Positions 40,311 through 48,697 of a stretch of DNA of 64,000 bases are shown here, one piece after another; the stretch's first letter is position 1, and each line of letters begins with the position of its first letter. This stretch comes from Halopseudomonas sabulinigri. GTDB taxonomy: Bacteria > Pseudomonadota > Gammaproteobacteria > Pseudomonadales > Pseudomonadaceae. The position numbers and the translations under genes were made by a program. The DNA is taken from assembly GCF_900105255.1 (NCBI RefSeq), contig NZ_LT629763.1, positions 1,550,001 through 1,614,000 on the forward strand, written 5' to 3'. Under the pieces are notes generated by a model. It made no database searches and had not been told where the DNA came from. It worked only from the letters and a program-made list of their open reading frames with translations.

Positions 40311-41502
40311 GCTGACGCAATGGCTGGCCGAACATCAGCAATGGCTGGGCTTGGCGATCTTTCTGATTTCTTTCAGCGAGTCACTGGCTGTTGCCGGTTT
40401 GGTGGTACCCGGGGTGTTTTTGCTGTTTGCCGTATCAGCACTGGCCGCGGGCGGCGGCATGCCACTTACAGTCGCGGTGATCTGGGCCTTCAGCGGCGCA
40501 GTCCTGGGCGACTTGATCAGTTTCTTTCTGGGGCGCTACTTCCATCAGAACATTCGCAATTTTGGGCCTTTCAAGCGCAACCCGAAGTGGATCGATGGCG
40601 GCGAACGTTTTTTCCGCCGCTACGGTTGGCTGAGCGTAGTACTGGGCCGCTTTATCGGCCCGATACGGCCCATCATTCCTATGGTGGCGGGTATGTTCGA
40701 CATGCCCGCGTGGCGTTTTCTGGCGATTAATCTGGTGTCTGCATTGGCCTGGGCGCCGGCCTACCTGATTCCCGGTTACACCACCGGGCGCGCAGCGCAG
40801 TGGACGGTACCACCGTTTTTCTGGAACCAGGCCCTGAGCCTGCTGATCGGGGCGATCATCCTGGTCGGCTGCTGCCTGTACGTACTCAAACTGCAGAAGC
40901 GCTGGAGCTGCCTGGTTGCAGCGGCAGGTTGCCTGCTGTCATTGCTGGCCCTGAGCATGAACCAGACCGCCCTGGCGATTTTTGACAGCACGCTGATCGA
41001 CAGTGCCGCCCACTTACGCCTCCCCGGTGCCAGCGACATACTGATTCTAACGCCGCAGGTACTTCTGGTCGCCGCGCCGATCATTGCCGCACTGCTGCTT
41101 GCCCGGCGCTGGAATCATGCAGTAATGCAGGTCAGCGCGCTGGCGCTGGCGCTACTGATGAGTTGGTCGATCGGCTTGACCGGCGGAGCCAGCATCAACG
41201 CCCTGCTGACCGCGATCCTTTGTGCCCTGGTGGTCAATTGCAGCCGCAGCCAGCATTTCTGGGTGCGTAGCGCCTGGCTGCTCTACTTGCTGCCCTTGCT
41301 GTTGCTGATCGCCAGCAACGTACTTGAGCATCGCGTACTACCGCCGCTGGAGATGCTGCGCAGCCTGCTGGTGGGTGTCAGCGCCAGCCTGTTGGCCTGC
41401 TGGCTGGTGGAGCGCGTGAGCCCGATGACGCCACTGGCCAAACCTCTGCGCTGGGTTATCGCCAGTTGGCCCTTTATCGCCGCGGCCTGGTTACTCTGGT
41501 AG
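40300..41502 (+). CDS. DedA/SNARE-associated family membrane protein with extra C-terminal helices
   Basis: The N-terminal 200 residues form a DedA domain (GDLISFFLGRYF, FFRRYGWLSVVLGRFIGPIRP, GYTTG). DedA proteins are linked to polyprenyl- or phospholipid transport and membrane homeostasis. The remaining 200 residues add about six helices, longer than the usual 200-220-residue DedA. The TTG at 40300 is preferred because GGAGG lies five bases before it; a GTG at 40288 is possible. It overlaps the glycosylase gene by 11 bp. Confidence 0.82.
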   Translation: MLVELTQWLAEHQQWLGLAIFLISFSESLAVAGLVVPGVFLLFAVSALAAGGGMPLTVAVIWAFSGAVLGDLISFFLGRYFHQNIRNFGPFKRNPKWIDGGERFFRRYGWLSVVLGRFIGPIRPIIPMVAGMFDMPAWRFLAINLVSALAWAPAYLIPGYTTGRAAQWTVPPFFWNQALSLLIGAIILVGCCLYVLKLQKRWSCLVAAAGCLLSLLALSMNQTALAIFDSTLIDSAAHLRLPGASDILILTPQVLLVAAPIIAALLLARRWNHAVMQVSALALALLMSWSIGLTGGASINALLTAILCALVVNCSRSQHFWVRSAWLLYLLPLLLLIASNVLEHRVLPPLEMLRSLLVGVSASLLACWLVERVSPMTPLAKPLRWVIASWPFIAAAWLLW

Positions 41503-41521
41503 CGGCAGGATGCACCGCGCC

Positions 41522-42106
41522 TCAGGCCTGTAGTACCTCCAGCCATTCAGTGATCTGCTGCAAGCGCTCGGCCGGATGATCCAACGCCAGCAGGTGGGTT
41601 TTCTGATCCAAACTGAACGGCAGCAAGTAGGCGAGCTGATAAGCCAGCGCCTGCTGGCTGCGGCCGATCGGCGGCAAGCCCAGACCGGACGCCAGCGGGT
41701 GCTCCAGCAAGGCAGCGTGCAGGGTTTCCAGCTCGTCATGTGCCACCACCAGGTTGTCGTCTTCCGCCTCGGCGCGCCATTGCACCTGTGCCAGCACCAG
41801 ACCGTCGGCAGCCACCTCCACGTCGCTTACCTGCGCGCGGCGACCGCCCAGCACCCGGATGCCCAGCAACCCGTTATCGCGCTGCTGAAAATCGACTATT
41901 TGCGCCTCACAGCCCAAGGCACTGAACCGCAGGTCGCCGGTACCGGACTCTGGGCCCTTTTCCAGCGCCACGACCACAAAGCCCTCGCCTGCCTTGAAGC
42001 AGCGGCTGACCATATCCAGGTAGCGCGCCTCAAACAGCTGCAGATCCAGCGTACAGCCCGGCAGCAATACTGTTTTAAGCGGAAATAATGCGGTTTTTTC
42101 GCTCAT
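41522..42106 (-). CDS. Lon N-terminal (LON substrate-binding) domain protein
   Basis: The 194-residue protein consists of a Lon-N domain alone: LFPLKTVLLPGCTLDLQLFE, RYLDMVSRC, GLLGIRVLGGRRAQV, with a helical C-terminus (FSLDQKTHLLALD). There is no ATPase or protease part. Such stand-alone proteins are common in proteobacteria, with unproven roles, perhaps in substrate recognition. It is convergent with the DedA-type gene. Confidence 0.9.
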   Translation of the reverse strand: MSEKTALFPLKTVLLPGCTLDLQLFEARYLDMVSRCFKAGEGFVVVALEKGPESGTGDLRFSALGCEAQIVDFQQRDNGLLGIRVLGGRRAQVSDVEVAADGLVLAQVQWRAEAEDDNLVVAHDELETLHAALLEHPLASGLGLPPIGRSQQALAYQLAYLLPFSLDQKTHLLALDHPAERLQQITEWLEVLQA

Positions 42107-42315
42107 TCGATCCTCTTGTCATCCATCGCCGTCAGGCATAGCCTTCAGCAGGAAGGTCGAATCATTCAGCAAACCAATATAAGGCCGCGACTGATTGACC
42201 CCCTCGCCGGCGCTTGCAACCATTCACCCGGAAACGCTTGTGCCGGCAGGTTAGCATTGCAGCGGGCAGGTATGCACACCCCCAGCGGGCCACAATAAGA
42301 GTCACGGAGAACGCC

Positions 42316-42771
42316 ATGACAGCTATACCAGTTAGCGAACTTACCTCATTGATCGGCAAGGATATGGGCCACTCGGAATGGCTGCAGATCGATCAGGAGC
42401 GGGTCAACCAGTTTGCCGAGTGCACCGGCGATCACCAGTTCATCCACATCGATGAAGAAAAAGCCAAACAGACGCCCTTCGGCGGCACCATCGCCCACGG
42501 CTTCCTGTCGCTGTCGTTGCTGCCAGCGCTCTCTGCCGGCCTGATGCCGCGCCCTGAAGGCCTGAAAATGGCTGTCAACTACGGCATGGATAGCCTGCGC
42601 TTCATCCAGCCGGTACGTGTCGGCTCACGCGTGCGCCTGCACACCACCATTCTGGATGTCACCGAGAAGAATCCGGGGCAATGGCTGATGAAGGCACGCA
42701 ACACCCTGGAAATCGAAGGCGTCGACAAGCCAGCGTTCATTTCCGAAGGTCTGTCGCTGTACTTCGTGTGA
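42316..42771 (+). CDS. MaoC-like (R)-hydratase family protein
   Basis: The 151-residue hotdog protein has the hydratase-2 motif FAECTGDHQFIHIDEEKAK with the catalytic Asp and His, then FGGTIAHGFLSLSLLPAL. Members hydrate trans-2-enoyl-CoA to (R)-3-hydroxyacyl-CoA or act as related dehydratases. The ATG at 42316 follows GGAGA; the frame upstream of it lacks homology. No PHA-synthesis gene is nearby, so the pathway is open. Confidence 0.9.
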   Translation: MTAIPVSELTSLIGKDMGHSEWLQIDQERVNQFAECTGDHQFIHIDEEKAKQTPFGGTIAHGFLSLSLLPALSAGLMPRPEGLKMAVNYGMDSLRFIQPVRVGSRVRLHTTILDVTEKNPGQWLMKARNTLEIEGVDKPAFISEGLSLYFV

Positions 42772-42791
42772 AGTAACACCGGTAGTCGCTG

Positions 42792-42814
42792 CGGGCAGGC
42801 CACGCACCTGCCCG
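42792..42814. terminator. Hairpin between convergent maoC-like gene and ubiX
   Basis: CGGGCAGG (42792-42799) and CCTGCCCG (42807-42814) form a perfect 8-bp stem around seven bases. The symmetric site between two convergent stops suggests a bidirectional terminator, but there is no T-tract. Confidence 0.45.
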
Positions 42815-42840
42815 TGCATCCTCCCCGCGCGCGCCGCTCA

Positions 42841-43467
42841 TTACTCCCCTTGCGGGCCAGCCTCGCCCCACCGCGGCAGCAGCTGCTGCTCGATTCCCAG
42901 CTGATTTAGAATCCGCGCCACAACAAAGTCGATCAGATCGGCAACCGACTCGGGATGCTGATAAAAACCCGGACTGGCCGGCAGAATAACCGCGCCCATC
43001 TGGCTCAGCTTGAGCATGTTTTCCAGGTGGATAGTCGAAAACGGCGCTTCGCGAGGCACCAGAATCAGCTTGCGGCGCTCTTTCAGGGCCACGTCCGCCG
43101 CCCGCTCGATAAGGTTATTGCTGGCCCCTGTGGCAATCGCCGAGAGCGACCCGGTGGAACAGGGGCAAACCACCATGGCGGCTGGTGCACCGCTGCCGGA
43201 GGCGACGGGCGCCATCCAGTCCTGCTTGCCATATACCCTGATCTGCCCCGGCCTGGCAGCAAACTGGTCGGTCAGATACAGTTCCAGCGCCTGCGGCTTG
43301 GCCGGCAATTGCCACCGCGTCTCGGTCGCCACGACCAACTGGGCTGCCTGCGAAATCAGGAACGAGACCTCTACACCGGCCTGTACCAGGCATTCCAGCA
43401 GACGCATGGCATATTGCGCCCCCGAAGCACCGGTAACCGCCAGGGTTACCCGCTGCAGTTCAGCCAT
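42841..43467 (-). CDS. ubiX: Flavin prenyltransferase UbiX
   Basis: The 208-residue enzyme makes prenylated FMN for the UbiD decarboxylase of ubiquinone synthesis. [17 protein letters not shown] is the FMN-binding start, and [26 protein letters not shown] and [19 protein letters not shown] are family blocks. The ATG at 43467 is chosen because the upstream extension is unrelated and lies within mpl; the genes overlap by 8 bp. Confidence 0.94.
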   Translation of the reverse strand: MAELQRVTLAVTGASGAQYAMRLLECLVQAGVEVSFLISQAAQLVVATETRWQLPAKPQALELYLTDQFAARPGQIRVYGKQDWMAPVASGSGAPAAMVVCPCSTGSLSAIATGASNNLIERAADVALKERRKLILVPREAPFSTIHLENMLKLSQMGAVILPASPGFYQHPESVADLIDFVVARILNQLGIEQQLLPRWGEAGPQGE

Positions 43468-44821
43468 GACGAGCCTCCAGCGCCTGAACCAGCTTCTGAT
43501 GAATACCGCCAAAGCCGCCGTTGCTCATGATCACTACCCGGGTACCGGGCGTGGCTTTATCAACGACCTGCTGCACGATGGCGTCCAGACTGGTGACTAC
43601 CTGAGCCGGTACAGGACTGCCCTGCACCACCGGAGCCAGCGACCAGTCCAGGCCCGGCGGCTGATACCAGATCACCTCACTGGCATCACAGACGCTGGCA
43701 GGTAGCGCCTGCATGTGGCTGCCCAAACGCATGGTATTGGAGCGTGGCTCGATAATGGCGATCAAGCGGTCATCGTCAATCTGCGCGCGTAGCCCCGCCA
43801 GGGTTGTGGCGATGGCCGTGGGGTGATGGGCAAAGTCATCGTAGACGGTAATGCGGTTGATCTCGGCCAGCTTTTCCATCCGCCGCTTGGCGTTGCGAAA
43901 GCCGCCCAATGCGGCGATTCCCTGGGCCGGCGTCACGCCCACATGGCGCGCTGCAGCCAGTGCCGAGAGCGCGTTGGCAACGCTGTGCATGCCGGTTTGC
44001 TGCCAATCCGCAACACCCTGCAGCTCACCGTTGAGCCAGACTTCAAACTGCGAACCGTCGGCTTTGAGCAACCTTGCCTGCCAGTCCCCGTCTTCGCCGG
44101 TGGTTTGGCATGGCGTCCAGCAGCCCATCTCGATCACCCGATCCAGTGCTGCCACGCCCTGCGGGCGAATGATCAGGCCAGCGGCCGGAACGGTGCGCAC
44201 CAGATGATGGAACTGCCGCTCAATGGCGGCCAGATCAGGAAAGATGTCCGCGTGATCAAACTCCAGATTATTCAGAATCGCGGTACGCGGGCGGTAGTGT
44301 ACGAACTTGGAGCGCTTGTCGAAGAAGGCACTGTCGTACTCATCGGCCTCGACCACAAAGAACGGCGTATCGCCCAGCCTGGCCGAGATGCCGAAATTCT
44401 GCGGTACCCCGCCAATCAGAAAGCCGGGAGCCATACCGGCATCTTCCAACAGCCAGGCCAGCAGACTGGAGGTCGATGTCTTGCCATGGGTGCCGGCAAC
44501 CGCCAGCACCCAGCGCTCCTGCAACACATAGCGCGCCAGCCATTCCGGGCCGGAGGCGTAGGGCATCCCCTGGTCCAGCATGTATTCGACCGCCGGATTG
44601 CCGCGACTCATGGCATTACCGACGATCACCAGATCCGGCGCCGGCTGCAGATGCGCGGGGTCATAACCTTCCTGCAGGGCAATGCCCTGGGCCTCAAGCT
44701 GCGTGCTCATCGGCGGATAGACATTGGCGTCCGACCCGCTGACCTCGTGCCCCAGCTCGCGCGCCAGCAGCGCCAACGACCCCATGAACGTACCGCAGAT
44801 ACCCAGAATGTGCAGATGCAT
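43460..44821 (-). CDS. mpl: UDP-N-acetylmuramate:L-alanyl-gamma-D-glutamyl-meso-diaminopimelate ligase Mpl
   Basis: The 453-residue Mur-ligase paralogue re-attaches recycled tripeptide to UDP-MurNAc. The N-terminal Rossmann domain begins [17 protein letters not shown]; the ATP site is GTHGKTST (110-117); the central domain has [16 protein letters not shown], and [10 protein letters not shown] is in the C-terminal domain. It is co-transcribed with ubiX and divergent from pfp, with 287 bp between. Confidence 0.95.
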   Translation of the reverse strand: MHLHILGICGTFMGSLALLARELGHEVSGSDANVYPPMSTQLEAQGIALQEGYDPAHLQPAPDLVIVGNAMSRGNPAVEYMLDQGMPYASGPEWLARYVLQERWVLAVAGTHGKTSTSSLLAWLLEDAGMAPGFLIGGVPQNFGISARLGDTPFFVVEADEYDSAFFDKRSKFVHYRPRTAILNNLEFDHADIFPDLAAIERQFHHLVRTVPAAGLIIRPQGVAALDRVIEMGCWTPCQTTGEDGDWQARLLKADGSQFEVWLNGELQGVADWQQTGMHSVANALSALAAARHVGVTPAQGIAALGGFRNAKRRMEKLAEINRITVYDDFAHHPTAIATTLAGLRAQIDDDRLIAIIEPRSNTMRLGSHMQALPASVCDASEVIWYQPPGLDWSLAPVVQGSPVPAQVVTSLDAIVQQVVDKATPGTRVVIMSNGGFGGIHQKLVQALEARHG

Positions 44822-45108
44822 TGATTAGCCTTGTAGCCGTCGTTGAACTCTCTATAACCCGCAACACTGACCCGAATCGGCAGACAAAAGTTGCCGACGG
44901 GCGGGCCATTTGCACGCTAGGAGGATACTAGCACGACGCGCCTGAGGTCAGGGTCTGCGGCCTGATTGTCATGCAACTGACGCGGCTTTGGGCTATCATT
45001 CGCGCATCTGTCCGCTCCACCTGCGCACTTGCCCCGCGCGCCCTGTCGCTCGACGGCAGCAATGGATCTGCGGCTAACGCCTTTAAAGTCTCAACACATG
45101 GAGTCCAC

Positions 45109-46368
45109 ATGACCGTCAAGAACGCTTTCTATGCCCAGTCGGGCGGGGTAACTGCCGTTATCAACGCCTCTGCTGCCGGCGTGATCGAAACTGCTCGCCA
45201 GCATCCCGATAAGATCGGCACGGTCTACGCCGGACGCAACGGCATTATCGGCGCCCTGACCGAAGAGCTTATCGACACCAGCCTGGAATCCATCGACGAT
45301 ATCGCCGCGCTGCGCCACACGCCGTCCGGCGCCTTCGGCTCCTGCCGCTACAAGCTGAAAAGCCTGGAAGCCAACCGCGCCGAATACGAACGTCTGATCG
45401 AAGTTTTCAAAGCGCACAACATCGGTTACTTCTTCTATAACGGCGGTGGCGACTCGGCCGACACCTGCCTCAAGGTCTCGCAACTGGCCGAAACCCTCGG
45501 CTATCCGATCCAGGCCATCCACGTACCCAAGACGGTCGACAACGACCTGCCGATCACCGACTGCTGCCCGGGCTTTGGCTCCGTGGCCAAGTACGTCGCC
45601 ACCTCGATCCGCGAAGCCGGGTTCGACGTTGCCTCCATGGCCGCCACCTCCACCAAGGTGTTCATCCTTGAGGTGATGGGCCGCCACGCTGGCTGGATTA
45701 CCGCCGCCTGTGGTCTGGCCAATGAAGGCGAAGGTCAGCCGCCGCACATTCTGCTGTTCCCCGAAATCGAGTTCGACCAGGCCGCCTTCCTGGCCCGTGT
45801 CGACGAGTGCGTAAAAACCCACGGTTACTGCGTGATCGGCGTTTCCGAGGGCATCAAGAACAGCGATGGCAAGTTTCTCTCCGAGTCCGGCCTGACCGAC
45901 GCCTTTGGTCACGCGCAATTGGGCGGCGTGGCGCCGACCATCGCCAAACTGGTAAAGGAAGAGCTGGGCTATAAATACCACTGGGCCGTTGCCGATTACC
46001 TGCAGCGCGCTGCCCGTCACATCGCTGCCAAGGTGGATGTGGATCAGGCCTACGCGCTGGGCCAAGCCGCAGTGAAAATCGCCCTGGAAGGCAAGAACTC
46101 GATCATGCCGGCGATTCGCCGCCTGAACGATGCGCCTTACGAGTGGGACATCATCGAAGCGCCGCTGAAGGATGTGGCCAACGTCGAGAAGTTCATGCCG
46201 CGCGATTTCATCACCGATGATGGCTTTCACATTACCGACGCCTGCCGCCGCTACCTGTCGCCGCTGATCCAGGGCGAAGACTTCCCGCCGTTCAAGAATG
46301 GCATGCCGCACTACGTCACCCTGAAGCGCCAGACCGTAGCCAAAAAGCTGCCGCCATTCGCAGTCTAG
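45109..46368 (+). CDS. pfp: 6-phosphofructokinase, pyrophosphate-dependent type
   Basis: The 419-residue enzyme interconverts fructose-6-phosphate and fructose-1,6-bisphosphate. GGGDS (112-116) and PKTVDND (140-146) occupy the positions that in ATP enzymes read GGDGS and PGTIDND; the Lys in PKTVDND is typical of PPi-users. MGRHAGW (190-196) is conserved. The protein resembles the methylotroph PPi-PFK I recall. The ATG at 45109 follows GGAG. It is monocistronic, and a terminator follows. Phosphoryl-donor specificity is inferred from these motifs. Confidence 0.88.
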   Translation: MTVKNAFYAQSGGVTAVINASAAGVIETARQHPDKIGTVYAGRNGIIGALTEELIDTSLESIDDIAALRHTPSGAFGSCRYKLKSLEANRAEYERLIEVFKAHNIGYFFYNGGGDSADTCLKVSQLAETLGYPIQAIHVPKTVDNDLPITDCCPGFGSVAKYVATSIREAGFDVASMAATSTKVFILEVMGRHAGWITAACGLANEGEGQPPHILLFPEIEFDQAAFLARVDECVKTHGYCVIGVSEGIKNSDGKFLSESGLTDAFGHAQLGGVAPTIAKLVKEELGYKYHWAVADYLQRAARHIAAKVDVDQAYALGQAAVKIALEGKNSIMPAIRRLNDAPYEWDIIEAPLKDVANVEKFMPRDFITDDGFHITDACRRYLSPLIQGEDFPPFKNGMPHYVTLKRQTVAKKLPPFAV

Positions 46369-46385
46369 ACGCCTCGAGTTGACAC

Positions 46386-46418
46386 AACCGCCGTATCCTC
46401 TGGAGCGGCGGTTTTTTT
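46386..46418 (+). terminator. Rho-independent terminator after pfp
   Basis: AACCGCCG (46386-46393) pairs with CGGCGGTT (46406-46413), followed by a continuous T-run. It closes the pfp transcript. Confidence 0.9.
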
Positions 46419-46516
46419 GTGGCCGCCGATTGCAGATTGCCTCATGCTGATGCAGGATGAAGCGAATGACTGATAAAAACCTCCCAGCCACTTAATGACC
46501 AAAAATGGGTAATCGT

Positions 46517-46966
46517 ATGCGCATAGTTCAGGCAGATGTGGATCGCCTTGATGAAGTAACGCCCCTGTTCATCAAGTACCGCGAGTATTACGGGCAGTTG
46601 CCCAAGCCGGAAGCCTCACGCCGCTTTTTGGAGGCGCGCCTGGTGCACGAGCAAGCCATCATCCTGATCGCCGAAGACGATGACTCTGGCAAGGCCTTGG
46701 GCTTTTGCCAGTTCATTCCGAGCTTCTCGGCGCTGACGCTGTCTGCCGCCTGGGTACTCAAAGGCATCTACGTTACCGAAGAGGCGCGCCGGCAATTGGT
46801 TGCCGACAAGCTGATCAACCACGCCAAGGACCTGGCGCGCGCTGCGGGTGTTGAACGCATGACGGTAATGACCGGCGAAGATAACGTGGCGGCGCAAAGC
46901 CTCTACCGCTCACTGGGTTTCAGCAACGATCACGACTTCATGTACTTCGCGCTGAAGCTGAACTAA
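46517..46966 (+). CDS. GNAT family N-acetyltransferase
   Basis: The 149-residue protein has the GNAT fold: an N-terminal RIVQADVDRLDEV strand-helix, the acetyl-CoA region LKGIYVTEEARRQLVADKLINHA (motif A, degenerate Q/R-x-x-G), and the C-terminal NVAAQSLYRSLGF. The substrate is unknown. I prefer the ATG at 46517; one at 46505 adds four residues, and neither has a strong ribosome-binding site. Confidence 0.85.
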   Translation: MRIVQADVDRLDEVTPLFIKYREYYGQLPKPEASRRFLEARLVHEQAIILIAEDDDSGKALGFCQFIPSFSALTLSAAWVLKGIYVTEEARRQLVADKLINHAKDLARAAGVERMTVMTGEDNVAAQSLYRSLGFSNDHDFMYFALKLN

Positions 46967-47108
46967 CCCGCCCTCGCCCCCTTCGCACACACTACCTACG
47001 GTGAGCGGCCACGCCGCTCCTGTTCCCCATTAAAGCGTCCAGCAAACTGCCTGCCAGCATGCACCGCCACAACGCCCGCTTGCGCGCGTCTGGCCCCCAC
47101 CATAGAAT

Positions 47109-47127
47109 GCGACTGATTATCATTAGC
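47109..47127. promoter_or_regulatory. Fur-box-like site before the FecI sigma gene
   Basis: The 19 bases ending TGATTATCATTAGC match the Fur consensus GATAATGATAATCATTATC at 14 positions, and the 14-base right part matches at 12. It lies about 50 bp before the sigma factor start, where iron repression of FecI-type genes is normally exerted. Confidence 0.6.
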
Positions 47128-47176
47128 TGAACCCGAGTCAACCGGGCCTCCCAGCTGACTGGCACAGGGCCCGGCG

Positions 47177-47665
47177 ATGGACATGCACACACTTTACCGC
47201 GACCACCACGGCTGGCTCGAACGCTGGTTGATCAGCAAACTCGGCTGCTCGCACCGCGCGGCCGACCTGGCGCAGGACACCTTCATGCGCTTACTGGCCA
47301 AGGACGACCTGCCCGGACTGCATGAACCCAGGGCCTTTCTCACCACAGTGGCCAAACGGGTCATGTCCAACCAATGGCGCCGCAAACAGCTCGAGCAGGC
47401 CTACCTTGAAGCCTTGGCACACCAACCCGAACGCTTCGCCCTGTCGCCGGAAGAGCAGGCACTGGTGATGGAGACCTTGCTGCAGGTCGACCGCCTGCTC
47501 GACGGCCTCCCCGGTGTGGTGCGCCGTGTTTTTCTGCACGTACAGCTCGACGGCATGAGTCATGCCGACGTGGCCCGGGCGCTGAATATTTCCATCAGCA
47601 CAGTCAAGCGCCACCTGCGCCGCGCCGCCCTGCGCTGCTACTTCGGCCTGGAACTGGAGCAATGA
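47177..47665 (+). CDS. FecI-type ECF sigma factor
   Basis: The 162-residue iron-starvation sigma factor has region 2 (LGCSHRAADLAQDTFMRLLA, then FLTTVAKRVMSNQWRR) and region 4 with the helix-turn-helix SHADVARALNISISTVKRHL. It overlaps the fecR-like gene by 4 bp. With FecR and the TonB-dependent receptor next door it should form a cell-surface signalling system that switches on receptor expression. The Fur-box-like site upstream predicts iron control. Confidence 0.9.
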   Translation: MDMHTLYRDHHGWLERWLISKLGCSHRAADLAQDTFMRLLAKDDLPGLHEPRAFLTTVAKRVMSNQWRRKQLEQAYLEALAHQPERFALSPEEQALVMETLLQVDRLLDGLPGVVRRVFLHVQLDGMSHADVARALNISISTVKRHLRRAALRCYFGLELEQ

Positions 47666-48603
47666 CCTCCCTTGGCGATATTCCTCAGGACGTCGCGCTG
47701 GCGGCGGTAGACCGGCATATCGCACAGCTGGCCGGCGAGCTGGACCCAACAGAGCTTTGCGACTGGCTGGCAGCCGATGAACGCCATCAGCGTGCCTGGC
47801 AGCACATCCAATCCACCAACCAGCAGTTCGGCGCGGCCCTCAACCCCGCCGCCCGCGCAGCACTGTTGGCCCCCAGCGGGGCGCAGCGCCGCCGGGCAGT
47901 CAAAGCCCTTGGCCTGCTGTTGTTTAGCGGCAGCCTTGCGACTGTGGGCTATCAACTACCCTGGCGCGAGAGACTGGCCGATATTCGCACCGACACCGGA
48001 GAACATCGCAGTCTTACCTTGCCAGGTGGGGCGCAGCTGGAGGTCAACACCGCGAGCGCAATAAACCTCGAGTACACTGCCTCGGGCCTGCAACTGCGAC
48101 TGCTGCAAGGCGAGCTGCTGCTGAATACCTCCGCGACCAACATCAGTGTTGTCACCGCACAGGGCGTGCTGCGGCCGCAGGCCACGCGTTTCGCGGTGTT
48201 ACAGCGGGACGGCAGGTCGCAGGTTGATGTATTGAGCGGCGCGGTGGCGATTTACCCCGCACAGGCCTCGGGGCTGGCAGGCGTGCTGCAAGCAGGCCAG
48301 AGCGCCCACTTCGATGAGCGCCAGCTGTCGGCGGTACAACCCACTGACGCACAGCGCTTCGCCTGGACCCAGGGCATGCTGGTGGCCTCCAGCATGCCGC
48401 TCGGGCAATTTGTGCAGACGCTTGCGCGTTACCGCCCAGGCTATCTGGGCTGCGACCCCACCATCGCGCAGCTGCGGATCTCCGGCTCCTACCCCCTGGC
48501 CTCAACTGACCGCATTCTCACCAGTCTGACGCAAAGCCTGCCGGTGCGCTTGCAAAGCCTGAGCCGTTATTGGGTGCGCCTGGTACCTGCCAGCGCCGCC
48601 TGA
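47662..48603 (+). CDS. FecR-type anti-sigma / signal-transducing protein
   Basis: The 313-residue protein has an N-terminal cytoplasmic DUF4880 region (CDWLAADERHQRAWQHI), one membrane helix (about 80-96) and a periplasmic FecR domain (DTGEHRSLTLPGGAQLEVNTASAI). A C-terminal secretin/STN-like segment (LGQFVQTLARYRPGYLGCD) is also visible. It should hold or activate the sigma factor in response to the receptor. The stop is 94 bp before the receptor gene. Confidence 0.9.
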   Translation: MTSLGDIPQDVALAAVDRHIAQLAGELDPTELCDWLAADERHQRAWQHIQSTNQQFGAALNPAARAALLAPSGAQRRRAVKALGLLLFSGSLATVGYQLPWRERLADIRTDTGEHRSLTLPGGAQLEVNTASAINLEYTASGLQLRLLQGELLLNTSATNISVVTAQGVLRPQATRFAVLQRDGRSQVDVLSGAVAIYPAQASGLAGVLQAGQSAHFDERQLSAVQPTDAQRFAWTQGMLVASSMPLGQFVQTLARYRPGYLGCDPTIAQLRISGSYPLASTDRILTSLTQSLPVRLQSLSRYWVRLVPASAA

Positions 48604-48697
48604 GCATTTCGCCGAATATAAAATAAATGAGCTGATTTTGATTCTCGCGTGACAGGGAAGGTAACCACTCGCCAACACCATTAAAAAAGGAATCAGC

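Noticed and set aside
45091-46491. 466-codon frame antisense to pfp
   Set aside because: It is a mirror of a conserved coding sequence in GC-rich DNA; the product is His/Gly/Val-rich without any domain, and the sense strand is clearly the gene.
48604-48697. FecI-type promoter before the receptor gene
   Set aside because: A promoter is expected here, but I could not identify convincing -35/-10 elements for an iron-starvation sigma factor.
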